DNA of 64,000 nt from Promerops cafer (Eukaryota > Chordata > Aves > Passeriformes > Nectariniidae): assembly GCA_013398275.1 (NCBI GenBank), contig VZSE01008349.1, forward strand, positions 1,604,851-1,668,850. The letters are read 5' to 3'. The notes beneath the pieces are model-generated. The model made no database searches. It saw only the letters and a list, made by a program, of their open reading frames with translations, and was not told the DNA's origin. The first letter of the stretch is position 1. Every line of letters starts with the position of its first letter. A program made the translations under genes and the position numbers. Below are positions 24,801 to 37,171 of this stretch, piece after piece.

Positions 24801-27776
24801 TAGCTCAGATTGTACTGGAATAATCACAGAGGAGAAAAAATATAAAGCAGGACAAAGGTCGCAGTTTATGCCCAAACTAGTCACATTCCACCATGTTCAA
24901 TCAGTGGAACAAATTAACAGCTTTTTTTTCCTTTCCTTCCATGCAAGAATATGCAGAGAAATTTGGAAGTCCACTTTAGACCGAAAATGCAATCAGGGTA
25001 TTTCCTTATGCCATTTAATTTTTACATATGGTAGCTCCTAAGCTGCCTTTACATTTTTACTGTGTTTTTCATGAGTATAGATCTCAAGATTTTGTATTGG
25101 GAAACTTATACAGCAACCCCCCCATTTTACTCTTCCAGTCCTCTTTGTAGAAATAGTGATTTTAATATTATTTGGCCAGACAGTCAAGGAAAATGACTTG
25201 ACATGATGTCAAATGACCCTACTCTGAAGATATAAGTAAAGAGTTCGCTGCTGGTATATGAAAAGAAAGGTGGCAAACCACATAATTTCAGCTTCTTCTG
25301 AGGATAAATTTTCCTTAGATTTGACTCCTACTAGCATGAAACATCTGACATCTCTTGGAAGGAGAACTGGAGCCTTCAGAAACTCCTGAATTAGCTACAG
25401 AATTCTCAAGTTCTACCTACCCTCATAATTTCAGGCACAGTTGTTTATATTTGTGCTAGGAGAAAAAATACTTAGATACATTCAGTATGCACTTAGTGTG
25501 CTTGGCCCAATATACATGAACCATGTGATTCTATTTTACAATAACTATCCCAGAGGAGTCACAGTAAATTGCCAGCTGGAGCTCATTTAACACCTTATCT
25601 TCTACCACCTCATGGATAGTTTGCAATGGGAAGGGTTCATGCTGAGGAATACTGTGGCAGTGTTTCTCCCATTTCTCCACTGCCATCTTTCAAATGAAGT
25701 CCTGTGATCTTTATGGTGTCTTTTGTCACATACTTTCTTATGAAAGAGATCTCACCTCAAAACAGTGACACAAGTTTTAAATTCAGATGTGAGTCCACCA
25801 CAGGTGTAATAAGTCTTTTGTCCCTGTTTGAATTTTCTCCAGCTCTCATATTGCTGTGTTGGCAACTCACAGTCTCCTAATACCTGTGTGCCATCATAGT
25901 GTCTCTCCTGCTCCTTCTATGCTAGAAAGGTTGAGTAAGTCTGAGGAGCAGATGAAAAATGTTTACTTGTCTCTAGGTTCAACCTAAGCTCATAGCTGCA
26001 GTGTCAGACTTGGTTTGGGGAAGGAAATAGGAACCCATTTCCTAAATGTGACCCGATCTGGGGATGTGAGATGTGGACATTCACATCACATCTCTTCACG
26101 ACTGGGTGGGTTAATGAAATAATGTCAAGGATTTGGGTCTTCAAATGCTTAATTAGAAATCTGCTGATGCTGGTAACCCATTTTGATTTGAGTCCAATAC
26201 TAAGCATTCTTGCTATGAGGTATTTGGATTTGAGGTTAACCCCATGCTCTGTGTTGATACTTACATCAAATTCCATTCATACTGTTTACTCCTTGGCTTT
26301 AACTTTCTCATCTTCAAGTAGTCAATAAAAATTTTCTTATTGGGTGTGAATGAGATACACTTTTGGAACATTGGTTTTACCTGGGGAATTTTGCTGTCTA
26401 CTTCTCTGTATGTATTTCAGGTAGAAAGAACTTCTAATTAAATATTGTCATTATTAAGGAAACAGTGTATTTTATAAGCTTTTGAAATCCTGCTTTATGT
26501 TGAAAAAATCTTAGACACAAATAATTAAACTTAAAATAAGCAACACCTTGCTCTAAATATCTGCAGTGTAACCTCAAGTAGGGGTTCAAGCTTTTAACAT
26601 TTTGGTTAAAAGATATAGATATTTTGCTAAGGCATTACATACTCCCAAGACATAAATAATCAACAGCAAGGACTGACTGAAGACCTCATGCTCTGACAGA
26701 ATAAAAGAAGATTAGATGCCTGGATCAGGCAGGAGAAACTGTCTGTAACCTCACTGCACACATTGTGTCATACCCCAACATGGCCTGATTAGTAACATTT
26801 GATTGAAGTGATCTAATGCAGGTAATTGACAGATAAGACCATTTTTAATCTCTTTTTGTACGAGGAGTAGCACAGTGACTGTGGGGTTGATTTTTGAAGT
26901 TAGCTCCGTCAATGCACACAAATCTGAAATATGGTAAGTCTGCATTGGTGCAAAATTAGAATTTTAGTCATTGTAGATGCTGTGTTTTACTCATCTCTCA
27001 CCATGTTTGAGCTGGGCAATGACAGTCACTCTGGGTGTGAGCAAATGTGATGCTGGATGCTTTGCTCTTTTTGCATGTGGAGCTGAATATGAAGAACTGG
27101 TGTGCCTTAACTTTGCTGTTTTACAGAGATATTAATAGGTATTTATGGACTTAATGAAAGCAAAAAGAGGTGTGTGTATTACACATTACATGCACATTAG
27201 TTGTGGTAAAGTGCAGGAAAAAAATATTATTACTGACGAGTTTGAGATATGGTTGTTGGTGGAACCAAGAAAAAGCTATGGAAGAAAATCAAGCTAGAGG
27301 CGATAAAACTACTTCTGCACCCACTGTCTGTTTTGCAAATATTTTAGCTAGCCTTTAAAAAAACAAAAGTTGGTATTTCACTTCATTTATATAACTCTGA
27401 GGGACTTAGTCGGGGTTTCTGGAAATGTGTTGGAGGTCTTAATGTAGGCTCTCTGGGCTCCAGCTGCCTTTCTTTAGGCACATGGGTCATCCACAGCTTC
27501 TTGTCACACCTGCCAGTTCTGTGTCTTCAATACTGTAAGTAAGTGAAAAATTACTCTAGGTACCAGTGTCCAGATAACTGAATCAGCTTGTCTTGCTTTT
27601 TCCCTGCATCTCAGAAATGGGATTTTTTAAGCTGGACCCTGGCCACATCAGCTGTCCTGAAAGTCCTGGCCTCTCAGTCCTGCATCTTCAGCAGCTGGTG
27701 GAGGCTGCATGGAGGCTGTCCAGGGTAGGCGTGTGGATTTCCTTTGCAAGAAAAAACAGGGCATGTGGGAGGATGA
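21865..27776. other. no gene recognised
   Basis: Contains a 28-bp tandem duplication (23259-23286 and 23287-23314), a CA/C-rich tract near 22585-22610, and a GC-richer block at 23400-23760 that is open on both strands (120 codons on minus, 75 on plus). The block is Pro/Ser/Gln-rich with no family match. The rest is AT-rich with small frames. Confidence 0.45.
23259..23314. repeat. 28-bp tandem duplication
   Basis: Two adjacent copies of an AT-rich unit starting TGTATTATTA and ending ATTATTACACMM, with about three differences. Confidence 0.85.
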
Positions 27777-27992
27777 GGTGTGTCGGCAGAGAACACACCC
27801 AGTAGGATGAGAAGCTGGGATATGGACATCTGGGCCCAAGAACTGGGACGTGTACCTATCTGGGGGGACTGGATATGGTCTAGACTATGTCTAGACATGA
27901 TTTAACAAAAAGTACTAGATTTTTGTCTAGTACTTGGGAACTTGGGAAGTTCCCAGGTTGAGCTGGAGGGATCCTGAATCCCTCATCCAGCT
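27777..27992. repeat. cluster of consecutive hairpins
   Basis: The stems in order are: GGTGTGT/ACACACC (27777-27783 with 27793-27799); the 12-bp palindrome ATGTCTAGACAT (27887-27898) preceded by a second GTCTAGAC (27878-27885); AAGTACTAGA/TCTAGTACTT (27910-27919 with 27926-27935); ACTTGGGAACTT/AAGTTCCCAGGT (27932-27943 with 27947-27958, one T-G wobble); and AGCTGGAGGGAT/ATCCCTCATCCAGCT (27961-27972 with 27978-27992, three-base bulge). The third and fourth stems share four bases and are mutually exclusive. No coding or known RNA family is recognised. Confidence 0.8.
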
Positions 27993-30184
27993 GCTTCTGG
28001 ACAAATTAATAATGGAAAATTCTCAAGTATGGTAGTTTTCACAGCTCTGCTGGTGATCCGGCTGTCTTACCATTACTAGAGGAAGGTAGCTTTGAACTGG
28101 ATTTGGGGACATGAAGTTAACTCTTATTATTTGTCATATAATATTTAATTACTGAATTTGGTAAAAAAATTATAGTTCTAAAAATATTGTAGGAAAAAAG
28201 TTATTTGTACACTTAGCAAAATAGCATGTTCATGCATATATAAGAACATTTCTATTCAGAAAGACATTTTTCAGAATAAAAACAAAATACTCCTCCTCAC
28301 ACTTCCCAACCCACCAATTCCTGTTTATGTTCAAGTTTCAGATGATCTAATTCAACTTCTTTGTGAACAGAAGTTGGGCTGAAAAAGAGAAAACTTTTTT
28401 TTCAATTCAACAAATCTTTTTTAGATCCTGGGACTCCTACAGAGTATCAGGCTCATAATTCAGTGATACAGATATAAATCACAGGACTGTTGGAGAATGT
28501 ATTGATAGATGTAACTATTCTTCAGGAAACTAGGGGAAAAGTTCCAGAGTTTACTGGAATACCAGAAGATTGTCATGTATGTCCTTAAATATTAGGAGAT
28601 TTTATCTTTGTCATTAAGTATTGTACTCAGCGATGTCCTTTGTGACTCTTCAGTGAAGCAGCATTGGTAAATAGGTCTGGATGTGCTGTGGGAAAACCAC
28701 TGTAAGTTAAATCTGCTGTGAATCTCTTCTCTGAAAGCACATGCATCTTCAACCAAACATTCAAGCAGAACATCTCTTGTTGATAGGAAGAGTTTTATAA
28801 CTCTGTATCAACAATATAGTTGATGGCTTTCAAGAAAAAGATGTTACCATGAGATTTGTTCACTAACCTACAGAGAGAAACCTGTGATTGGAAAGATAAA
28901 GAAAAGGGGAAAACCTGATCCAGAGTTCTGTTGCTGACTTTCAGGAAGGTTTTCCATACTTACTATATCCCAGCTGATTGTCCTTATTGCTAGCCTCTAA
29001 TCACAATTCCCTAGAGCTGCTCTCCTTCTGGTCTCATGACTCTTGCATGCCTGACCACACAGCACATAAATCACCTCTCCTGAGAGACCTGCCATCCTGA
29101 ATCCCGGGGCTGTCTTGTGGAAGATGTGTATTTGCACCTCTTGTGACTGAAGGAAGCCAGTTCACTGAAAGTGCTCTAGCAACTTTGCAGAAGGTAGGAG
29201 ATGTGGCTAGGAAGTCCCTAGTCCTTCAGGGGAAAGAGAGGTGGCTGATCCAAAATGGATTTAGGTATCAGTTTCTCTGACTATAGAACAAAGAAACAGG
29301 ATCTGTCTTCAGAGGTTTTCAGATGCTGTCGCTTCTCTCCATGATGTTCCAGCATAATTGGGGGCTAATTTTAGGAGGTCTAACTTATATCCCTGAGGCA
29401 ACCACTGAAAATAAGAAGGCTGGATGCACAAGATGGGCAATGAAGATGTGCATTGTGAATTACATGTAAGATTAATATAGGTCTTTAAAAGAAACTCTTT
29501 CCAAATGGTTGTCTTTAATGGAATACATGCAGGCCAGAATGAAAAAAAATGCCCAATTTTCCTTATTTGAACTGAGAAAATCCTCATATTTCAGCTTTAC
29601 TTGTCTCTTTGCATTTGCAATGGCACATTGAAACCATTTTACAGTCTGATACCTAATGCAGAAACATTAGGCTAATTTATCTTTCTTTTTTTCTGTTTTA
29701 TTTTATTTGGCTATCATTTTGTATAGGGTCTTTTTAGATTGTGGTAGATTTTGCAAGACCAGATTTAGTTGGTAGTGGTACCAAAGGAAATATTTCATTT
29801 AATAATTTTTGATCACAAAACCAGTTTCTTTGCTGCAATATCTAAACTTCATGAGGTTTATTTTCAGCAAGATCACTTGCTGTAGCACTGTTTCCCTTTG
29901 AAATTTATCACGTTCAAATGCTCTAGATAATGTCAGCTATTTGATTGAAGACATCGAAGGTGTGACAATGAGTGATAGATCTGTGGTACTATCTTTATCA
30001 ATGACTTTTGATTACAGTTCAATTTGTGAATGAATTGACAGTGAAGCTCTTCATCCTTCCAATCCACTCTGGAGTGTTCAATATATAGAAGTTGGATATT
30101 CATTTTTCCTGTTAAAAAGCATCCTGAACAATACTCCAGAAATATTTTTGCAGCTTCATATGTATATGTTTCACACAAAATGAT
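27993..30184. other. no gene recognised
   Basis: AT-rich. A minus-strand frame (29309-29587, 92 codons) has an acceptor-like tract at 29405-29425, but no family could be assigned with confidence. Nothing else is seen. Confidence 0.45.
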
Positions 30185-30415
30185 AGAATGAGAGATAATG
30201 GCTTTAAACTGAAAGAGGGTATGCTTTGATTAGATATTAGGAAGAAATCATCTGCTATGGGAGTGATGAGACACACGTGGCCCAAAGAAGTTGTGGATGC
30301 CCCATCCTTGGAAGAGTTCAAGGCCAGGTTGGATGGGGCTCTGAGCAATCTGGCCAGTGGAAGGTGTCCCTGCCCATGGCAGAGGGTTTGTAACTAGATC
30401 AGAGCTTCATCCAAC
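30185..30415 (+). mobile_element. CR1 LINE 3' fragment
   Basis: Plus-strand sequence follows the CR1 3' consensus: TTTAAACTGAAAGAGGGTA, TTAGATATTAGGAAGAAAT, GTTGTGGATGCCCCATCC, then a block related to AAGGCCAGGTTGGATGGGGC (30321-30340). It ends in a decayed version of the CCTTCCAACC region. The terminal octamer tail is no longer recognisable. 5' truncated and non-coding. Confidence 0.85.
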
Positions 30416-32989
30416 CTGGCCCAATGTAGCTTCTCTCAGGGGAATTTTTAATTACAGTTTCCCTTCTTCCATAAACCTTTGCCAGTTCCAAGAGTGAATT
30501 TTCCCTCTGAAGCAGACTGTGATGCAAAATCCCTGACCACCTCATCCAGGCAGCAAGCAGAGAAGCTGCCAAGGGCCTCAGCTGTCAGCCCATAATTAGC
30601 ATTTGTTTAACCTACATGTTACTTACACACTTGTCATGGACAGCTTATCCAGGAAAACAGTCCTTTGACCTTCCCAGCTGGGACTGGAAGCAGGGAGTTC
30701 AGTGTCAGGGCTGATGCAGGGTGGGAGCTCCCTGCAGAGGTGTGGCCTGCCTTGTGCAGACTTTCTGCAGCAAAATGAGAAAAAAAAACCAAACATTTTT
30801 TTGCTGTGTTTCACAACTACTCACAGACTTTGGAAAGGTTGCACATTAAAAATACTAGAAAATCCGAGCTCTGAGGTATCAATTGATTATTGGAAATCAC
30901 TGAAATACTTTGTTTCTGGTTTTTTGGTTTTTGGGGTTTTTTTTTGGGAGGCAAGGGTTTTTGGCAGACTGAAATTTTTTCTTTATGGAACCTCACCTGT
31001 TCTCATAGCATCTAATCCAAGAACCACAAAAAGCAGTTGGAAAATGCTACTAGAGTTTTGTCAGGCTTCTGACTGGGCCCTTTACCCTGAGCTGTGAGTG
31101 TCTATACACAACACCAGTTACTGGGTTTGGTACTGGCAGCACATGCAGAAGGGGTCACAGAAATGAAATCTAACCCCAGTTCTGGGTCCGAAAATCCTGT
31201 GCTACACGACTTTGGGCAGGGTGTAAAGCAAAGGACCCCCTTCACAATAGGTAGAGATAGTAGCATTTTCCTACTCCAAAGAGGTGCTCTGAGGATGAAC
31301 AGATGCACAGGTCTGTCTGTGAGCAGGGCTGTGAGCATCACTGTCAACACTGAAAGGTTGAGGTAGAGGGACCAGAACTCCACAACCCCATCCATGGACA
31401 CAGGGAGATCAGCCCTGATGTATTAAATTTGTGGCACACAGACTTCAAAATCAGATTTTTCCCTCTCACATTTTTCCAAAAGTAGCTGGTTTAAGTAAAC
31501 TTATATTTTTTACACTGATATCTAATTTCACTAGTTACATGTGGTAAAGATTTATTCTAGAGCCAGCTTTGCAAGACTGTCTGTAGTATAGTAAATATAA
31601 TAATCTGCCTGCTTTATTAATATGTAACAATTAAGTAAAAACTGTAAGAAATTGCTCTTATTTATGTTCAAGTGCTCTCTTGCCTATACAGGTTTGGAGG
31701 TTTTGTTTGGTTGGTTTAATTTTTAAATGGTATAATATGGCAATTCTTGCTCTTGCTAATTACATTCTGAAATTGCTATTGTGATAAAAATCCCAATCTA
31801 GCAAACCCAAGCCAATCACCCAAGTGTTTTACCTTATGCATTGGGTTGTTAGGACTGAATGTGTTTCTCTCCCTTGACTGCATTCCTTTGAAAAGGACAA
31901 GTCAGCACAAGGTGGTGCTAAATAGCACACCATTAATCTTTTCCTAATATACAGCCCTGAAGGGAGCTTTGGGAAAAGGCAGTTAAAGGATCTTTTTTTA
32001 ACTGCCTGATAAAAGATTTTTTTTTTTTAATTTGTTAATTTATTTACTTGTCTGTCATGACTAGGAGACTTTTCCCAGTAAAGCCTGCCCACTTTGGCTG
32101 TCAAGGATGTCTCCTCTGAGAGGCGTGGGCCCTCAGTCTTTGGATAAATGCAGTAATGTCATTTTAAGCTTTCCTTACAGGAAAGTGTAGCCATTATCTA
32201 CTTATTTTTAAGTGGATGGTGGTATTGTTCACCTCTGTTCCACAGCTCTTTGGGTTTTGTGAGTAGTTTCTGAGAAAATCTGTACATCGTGTGTGCTATG
32301 GGCTTAAGTTACAGGGTTCTGCATTTGATTTGGACAAATTGCTAAGGAGAGGTTGAAAATGCACAATGGGTGGAGAAAACTTGAATGCCTGAGCAGATTC
32401 AGGACTGGCAGCTCCAGGGAGGATGGGTGCCCCTTCACCCAAGAGCTGTTCTGTTCTGTGTGCTGCTGCTCTGCCAGAAGAGGGGAAGGAAGCAGTGTTT
32501 GATGGGCTGCTGATCTCTTTGCTTTTTCTGCAAGCAGAAGCACTAACTAGATATTTTGTTTTCTTGGCATCAAATCACCTCTTCTGAGAAAATGCTCCTG
32601 AGATGCAAACTGAAAGGGATAGACGTCTTTAAATACTCTATATTTTATTTATATTTTAGGGGAAGGCAAAATGGAAAAACCTCTCTAAAAAACCCCAAAA
32701 AACAAATTGTGTTTTTGCTAGTAAACACAGATCAGCTGGAGTCAATTAGTGAGAGTACTGCACTTGCTGATGCTGAGTTTCTTGAAGAATCTCGACTCCA
32801 CAGATATTTGGCAGCATTTTGACATTGTATCTGCACCTCAGAGACTTTCTTTCATGTCTTTTGCCCTTTAAAACATGTATTGTAGATAGGAAAGGTCTCT
32901 AGGAAAGTCTGGAACATTATTTCTTTTGCAAAACAACGTAAGTTTGAGAGGGGTCCTATTTCTTTCCCATCATTTAAATCCCATTCTCA
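30416..32989. other. no gene recognised
   Basis: Frames up to 131 codons on plus (30702-31097) are T-rich and family-less. A perfect 11-bp hairpin lies at 31977-32007 and T-rich tracts near 30935-30945 and 32018-32029. Confidence 0.45.
31977..32007. repeat. 11-bp perfect inverted repeat
   Basis: Arms AGGCAGTTAAA (31977-31987) and TTTAACTGCCT (31997-32007) with a 9-nt loop that ends in a T run. It has the form of a small stem-loop. No function is assigned. Confidence 0.8.
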
Positions 32990-33166
32990 GAGAGAGCTTC
33001 CTAAGGAACTAGGGGAGCAGTTATTCGGCTTCCTAGAGAGGTGGTTGATACCCCAAGCCTGTCAGTGTTTAAGAGGAATTTGGACAATGCCCTTAACAAC
33101 ATGCTTTGGCTTGTGGTCAGGCATTTGGAAAGGATGATTGTTGTAGGTCCCTCCCAACTGAAATAC
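32990..33166 (+). mobile_element. CR1 LINE 3' fragment
   Basis: Plus-strand sequence contains the CR1 3' words GGTGGTTGATACCCCAAGCC, GTGTTTAAGAGGAATTTGGA, AATGCCCTTAACAACATGCT and GTAGGTCCCTCCCAACTGAA, in order. The expected ATTCT-type tail is replaced by a CCCAT pentamer array immediately downstream. Confidence 0.8.
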
Positions 33167-33191
33167 ATCCCATCCCATCCCATCCCATCCN
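33167..33191. repeat. CCCAT pentamer array ending in an unknown base
   Basis: About five CATCC/CCCAT units at the CR1 tail. A single N at 33191 follows, so the true array length may be mis-assembled. Confidence 0.85.
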
Positions 33192-34079
33192 AGCTAACTT
33201 TCTCTCTTACTGTGTTTGGACAGGAGTTGAACTAATGAGTCAGAGGAGGTTGGCTCTATTCTCTCTTATATGGACATATATTAGTTAATATATACAATAT
33301 AATAATATTACCAGAATTGAGGTTCAGAATCCAGGCTGAGTAGCTGCCTAGTTCTTATAACCTAATTTTCCACCAGTGACACCAGATCTCTAAAACACAT
33401 TTGTAACTGCAGTAACACATTTTCTGTTGGAAGCAAAGTGCAAATCAAGACTTGTTCTTCCTGCATGCCATTGACACTCCATTTCATTAAGAGACATTCA
33501 TTTGATTGAGAATTAATGCTTTATCTATTGACTCTTTACCAGGCTTGACAATGCTGTTTTATGTTAGTATTCTAAATCATGTTTTATAACTATTCATAGG
33601 CATTTTCATCAGAAGATGAATCTGGACAACTCATCAGGATCTGAAACATCCAAATTTATGGTGAAGTTCTTTAGGTGATTGTGGTATGAGCTGTTGGAAC
33701 AAAATTTGGCAGGCATCAAGAGATTAGACATGTTTATATAGTGGGAGCATTGAATTAGTTTTGGATAAGTACCTGGACTTCAGAATATAGTTCAGCGACT
33801 GTCTGGAGTAAGCAAGACATTCCTTCTTCAGATAGGTTATCCCACAAGTTTTTACTGGATAGATGGATCAGAAGTCTGCCCTGATATGGCAATCCTTGCT
33901 TTGTATGTTTTAAGCATCAAGTGCAGAAAAGACCTGGAAACACAAAGTGGCATTTCCAAGGGTGAGATCTGATACTCCTCATCTGTGTTTCTATTTTCAG
34001 CCAGGAGTCTGAGTGGCAGCACACATAAAAGCTGAATGTGATCTTTTCATTACCAAAGGAAGTAATTAGAAAATAAAGT
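33192..34079. other. no gene recognised
   Basis: AT-rich sequence with short frames only. Confidence 0.5.
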
Positions 34080-34203
34080 GGGGGGGCGGGGGTGGTGGGG
34101 GTGGNNNNNNNNNNNNNNNNNNNNNNNNNNNNNNNNNNNNGTGGTGTTTGTTTGTTTTGTTGTTGGTGGTTTTTTTGGTTTTGTTTTTTGTTTTTTTTTT
34201 TTC
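34080..34203. repeat. G-rich / GT-rich tract with 36-base assembly gap
   Basis: Bases 34080-34104 are runs of G separated by C or T, able to form a G-quadruplex. Bases 34105-34140 are N. Bases 34141-34203 are GGT/TTTG-rich and then T-rich. The same strand bias on both sides suggests one continuous low-complexity repeat that sequencing or assembly failed to cross, so its true length is unknown. Confidence 0.9.
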
Positions 34204-34896
34204 TTGTGAAGAACATGAAATCATATACCAATAATCTTCCTTTTTCTTATTATCTGTCCAGTTTTTCAGATGTGAGTCTGTGGATTCTGTAGCTTTGCAA
34301 ATCCTGGACTGGTGACTTTTTATTTGTCCTCCATTTTATTTTATTTATTTACTTTTTATTTGTCCTCAGTTTATTTATCACCCATTTTGACCATTAGCAG
34401 TATATTGCTTTCTTGTTCACCTAAGTCTCAGGTAGGCAAAGAGATCTACTTTGAGTCCATTCAGCACCAAATAATTAACTTGGTATAGAAAGTAAGTACA
34501 TTTCCATTCAGGAAGGCAAAAGGGAACACATGAGGAACCAGCCCATGTTCTTGGTTAGAGGGCATGTTTCTAGGAGCTATTTCATAAGGCAGCTTTGCAG
34601 TTACTTAATTGGCACTCAAAGTAAGTAAAAAGACAAAACAAATCAAACCCCAGGAAACTAACAGCTTTATAGATAATGATTCTCCAACTATCAGGAGAGG
34701 CTCAACAGAGAAAAAGCAGATGGTGAAGTAGAAATCTAAGTATTTGCTGATCTCATTGCTCCTGTCGATACTATTGCACTGCTACTTGCTTGTGCCAGTG
34801 GGAGAGAGAAATTTGTATTGCTGAACACCACAGCAGGGTGAAAAGCTTCAGAAGTGCTCTGTATAGATTGAGAATGAATTTACTTTGTTCCCTAAC
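34204..34896. other. no gene recognised
   Basis: AT-rich, with a near-duplicate TTTTTATTTGTCCTC at about 34316-34330 and 34352-34366. Nothing else is seen. Confidence 0.5.
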
Positions 34897-35009
34897 CTGG
34901 TCCTTCAAATTGACTAGTGAGAGATTTTGCTTGATGTTGGAACTATTCTCATTTAGCACAGCTGAGTCGTTAGTCTCTTTCCTCTGCTTTATGTCTTGTA
35001 ATTCTAGGT
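34897..35009 (-). other. possible 113-bp exon, unknown product
   Basis: On the minus strand an acceptor (CACCTTTGTATGCAG) precedes the segment and a GTTAGG donor follows. Two bases plus 37 codons stay open: (D)LELQDIKQRKETNDSAV then LNENSSNIKQNLSLVNLKDQ, rich in charged and Asn residues and coiled-coil-like. No family is recognised. Its phase does not follow directly from the minus-strand candidate at 40710-40849. Confidence 0.18.
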
Positions 35010-37163
35010 CTGCATACAAAGGTGTGAGCCTTTGGCATCTACATTGCCCCAAGTGATTAAAGTGCTGAAAGAGGAGACATTTTCCTCATTTTGTAATAAC
35101 ACTGCCTTGGTGAGTGCTATAAATCACTTGGTCCTTATGCTGATTTTCCTTTGGCCTTCTGGTGTTGTCCCTCCTGCAGTCTGGAATGAATGCTGCTATG
35201 AAGCACAGTTTGTTTCTGGGAAAATCATGCTGGCATTTGCAGCTTGAGCTCCTCTGGAGGATACAGCCTATTCAAGTACAGAGAGGCCTAGTGCTTTGCT
35301 TGCTGGAAAACTGTCAGTACTCTCTAGAGTGTTAGTAGCTTAAGTTACAAGTGACTGCATCTTTTGGGCTTCCAGCCTCTTATTCCACTAGGATATAAGA
35401 ATTTGACATTTTGATTGTTTGTTTAATGAAAGCATTCTCTTACCTATAGCTCAGTTGTTCTGATATTTAAAAAAGAAAAGATATATTCTGGAAACCAGAG
35501 ATCTTGACTATATAGGAATATTGTTTTCCATCCAACAGCATGACGCCAAGCAATTAGAAAGAAGAGTAACATTGGCCTTCACATTGTGTTACAGTGAGCA
35601 AAATATGACCAAATATTAAACATAGATTATGCCCATAATCTTTGATTCAGATCCCAATTTGGACAACTTCCACTATTAGAGGTGCTTACAGCTGAGTCTT
35701 GGGTTCAGTCTAGGGTAAATGGATGGATCATTTCCATGTGTGGTTTGCAAATGGGCTTGGGTTTGGGTCCATTTCCTCAAGATTGACATGGCCCTTTGCA
35801 TATGATTGTTCTGGCATACTGCTGCTCTGCAGTGTGCTTTGGTGTCCATCGGATCTTGAGAAGCTCTTCTGGGTGGCTGCACAGTTCAGTTCTGTCTGAG
35901 CAGGGCTGCAGACACTGCTCTGCTGAGTGCTCCCCGCTGAGATCTCAGAGGAGAAATGGGCTGAGCCCTTGCAGACTGAACTCACAGCAACTGGTGCAGC
36001 TCTGTGTTGTGGACCCCTCACTGGAGTCTCCAGGGTCAGCTGACAGCAAGAAGAGACCTTGGAAGCACGAGGTCTTCAGGAGCCACTGGGACGGGTGTGG
36101 TACAATGAGTAACGGTATGTAATGTATGTGCAAGGGGCCTCTGGAAAATACCTGAGAACACCAGAGATAACAGCAGGAACTCTCTATTTATCTCTGAGCT
36201 GGAAAGAATTGCTCATTCAGTTCACTATCCGGTCCTAGCAGAGCCAACATCTGAGAAAGATATATGCAAGGTCAGACAGATAGCTAACCTGCCTTTCAGA
36301 AATTCTTCCTCCTCCTGGCCGTTTCATTAGGTTTTTGAGCTAAGGTAAGAATAATATATATCTTTAACCTTTTCAAAAAGAGCTTTGGATGTTCTTATTA
36401 TCTGTATGAATGTCTAATTCTACTTTAATTGCTGGCCAATTGCTTCATCACACTGCAATGACTCACACGGCGTAATGCTATGTCATGTAAAAGGCACCTC
36501 TGTAAAATGCACCTCTGTAAAACATATTTCTTTTCTGTTTCACTACTTGTGGCTTTTCTTCTTATGTTTATGGAAGACTTGTTTGCATGAGACTTCTTTC
36601 AAAACTTATCTCTCATAGAGAGACCAGTTTAACACAAAGGTCCAGATTCTCATTCTAAAGCCGTGCAGTTTAGATGCACTGACATTACATGAGAAATGGC
36701 ACAGAGTCTACAAAAGCGTGCATTATGGATTTCTGTTACAGCTGCAGGAAGAAGAAAAAAATACAGGGAGTTGCAACAAGTCCTTTGAAATAATGCATGT
36801 TCTGTTGATTTGGGAAGACCTTTGATTTTTTTTTTTCATTTTCACTGAGTTTTTAGGCTAAGACAAAGTTTTTTAAATTTTTAATGTAGGCAAAGCTGTA
36901 GCAGGCTTTGAACCTGCCAGGGTTTTTGAAAGTAGTTGGGAAGGTGACACTCCTTTTCAGTAACTACTGGGCATTGCTCATGTGCTCAGGTATCCCATGC
37001 TATTGGTCTTGCCTCTGTCCTCTTGGGCTCCGTGGTAGTGTGGGTGAGAGTGTTAACCAAGAAAACTCACAAGGAATGTCACAAGAACATTACGTTAACC
37101 AGGAAAACTCACAAGAACGGTTGAACCCACAAGGAGAGTGGTTTCTAGTTTCATCAAAGGAGT
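35010..37163. other. no gene recognised; GC-richer block at 35800-36120
   Basis: A 108-codon plus frame at 35796-36122 contains a donor-like GGTATGT, but it is also open on minus (97 codons) and matches nothing. A 17-bp unit (GCACCTCTGTAAAAT) is tandemly duplicated at 36494-36522. A 26-bp near-duplicate GTTAACCARGAAAACTCACA lies at 37051-37115. Confidence 0.4.
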
Positions 37164-37171
37164 GGCTTTTC

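Noticed and set aside
29309..29404. Minus frame containing LDLLKLAPNYAGT after a strong acceptor-like tract, resembling a solute-carrier (SLC17) loop.
   Set aside because: The resemblance covers only about ten residues, is interrupted relative to the family pattern and no adjacent similarity follows. Probably chance.
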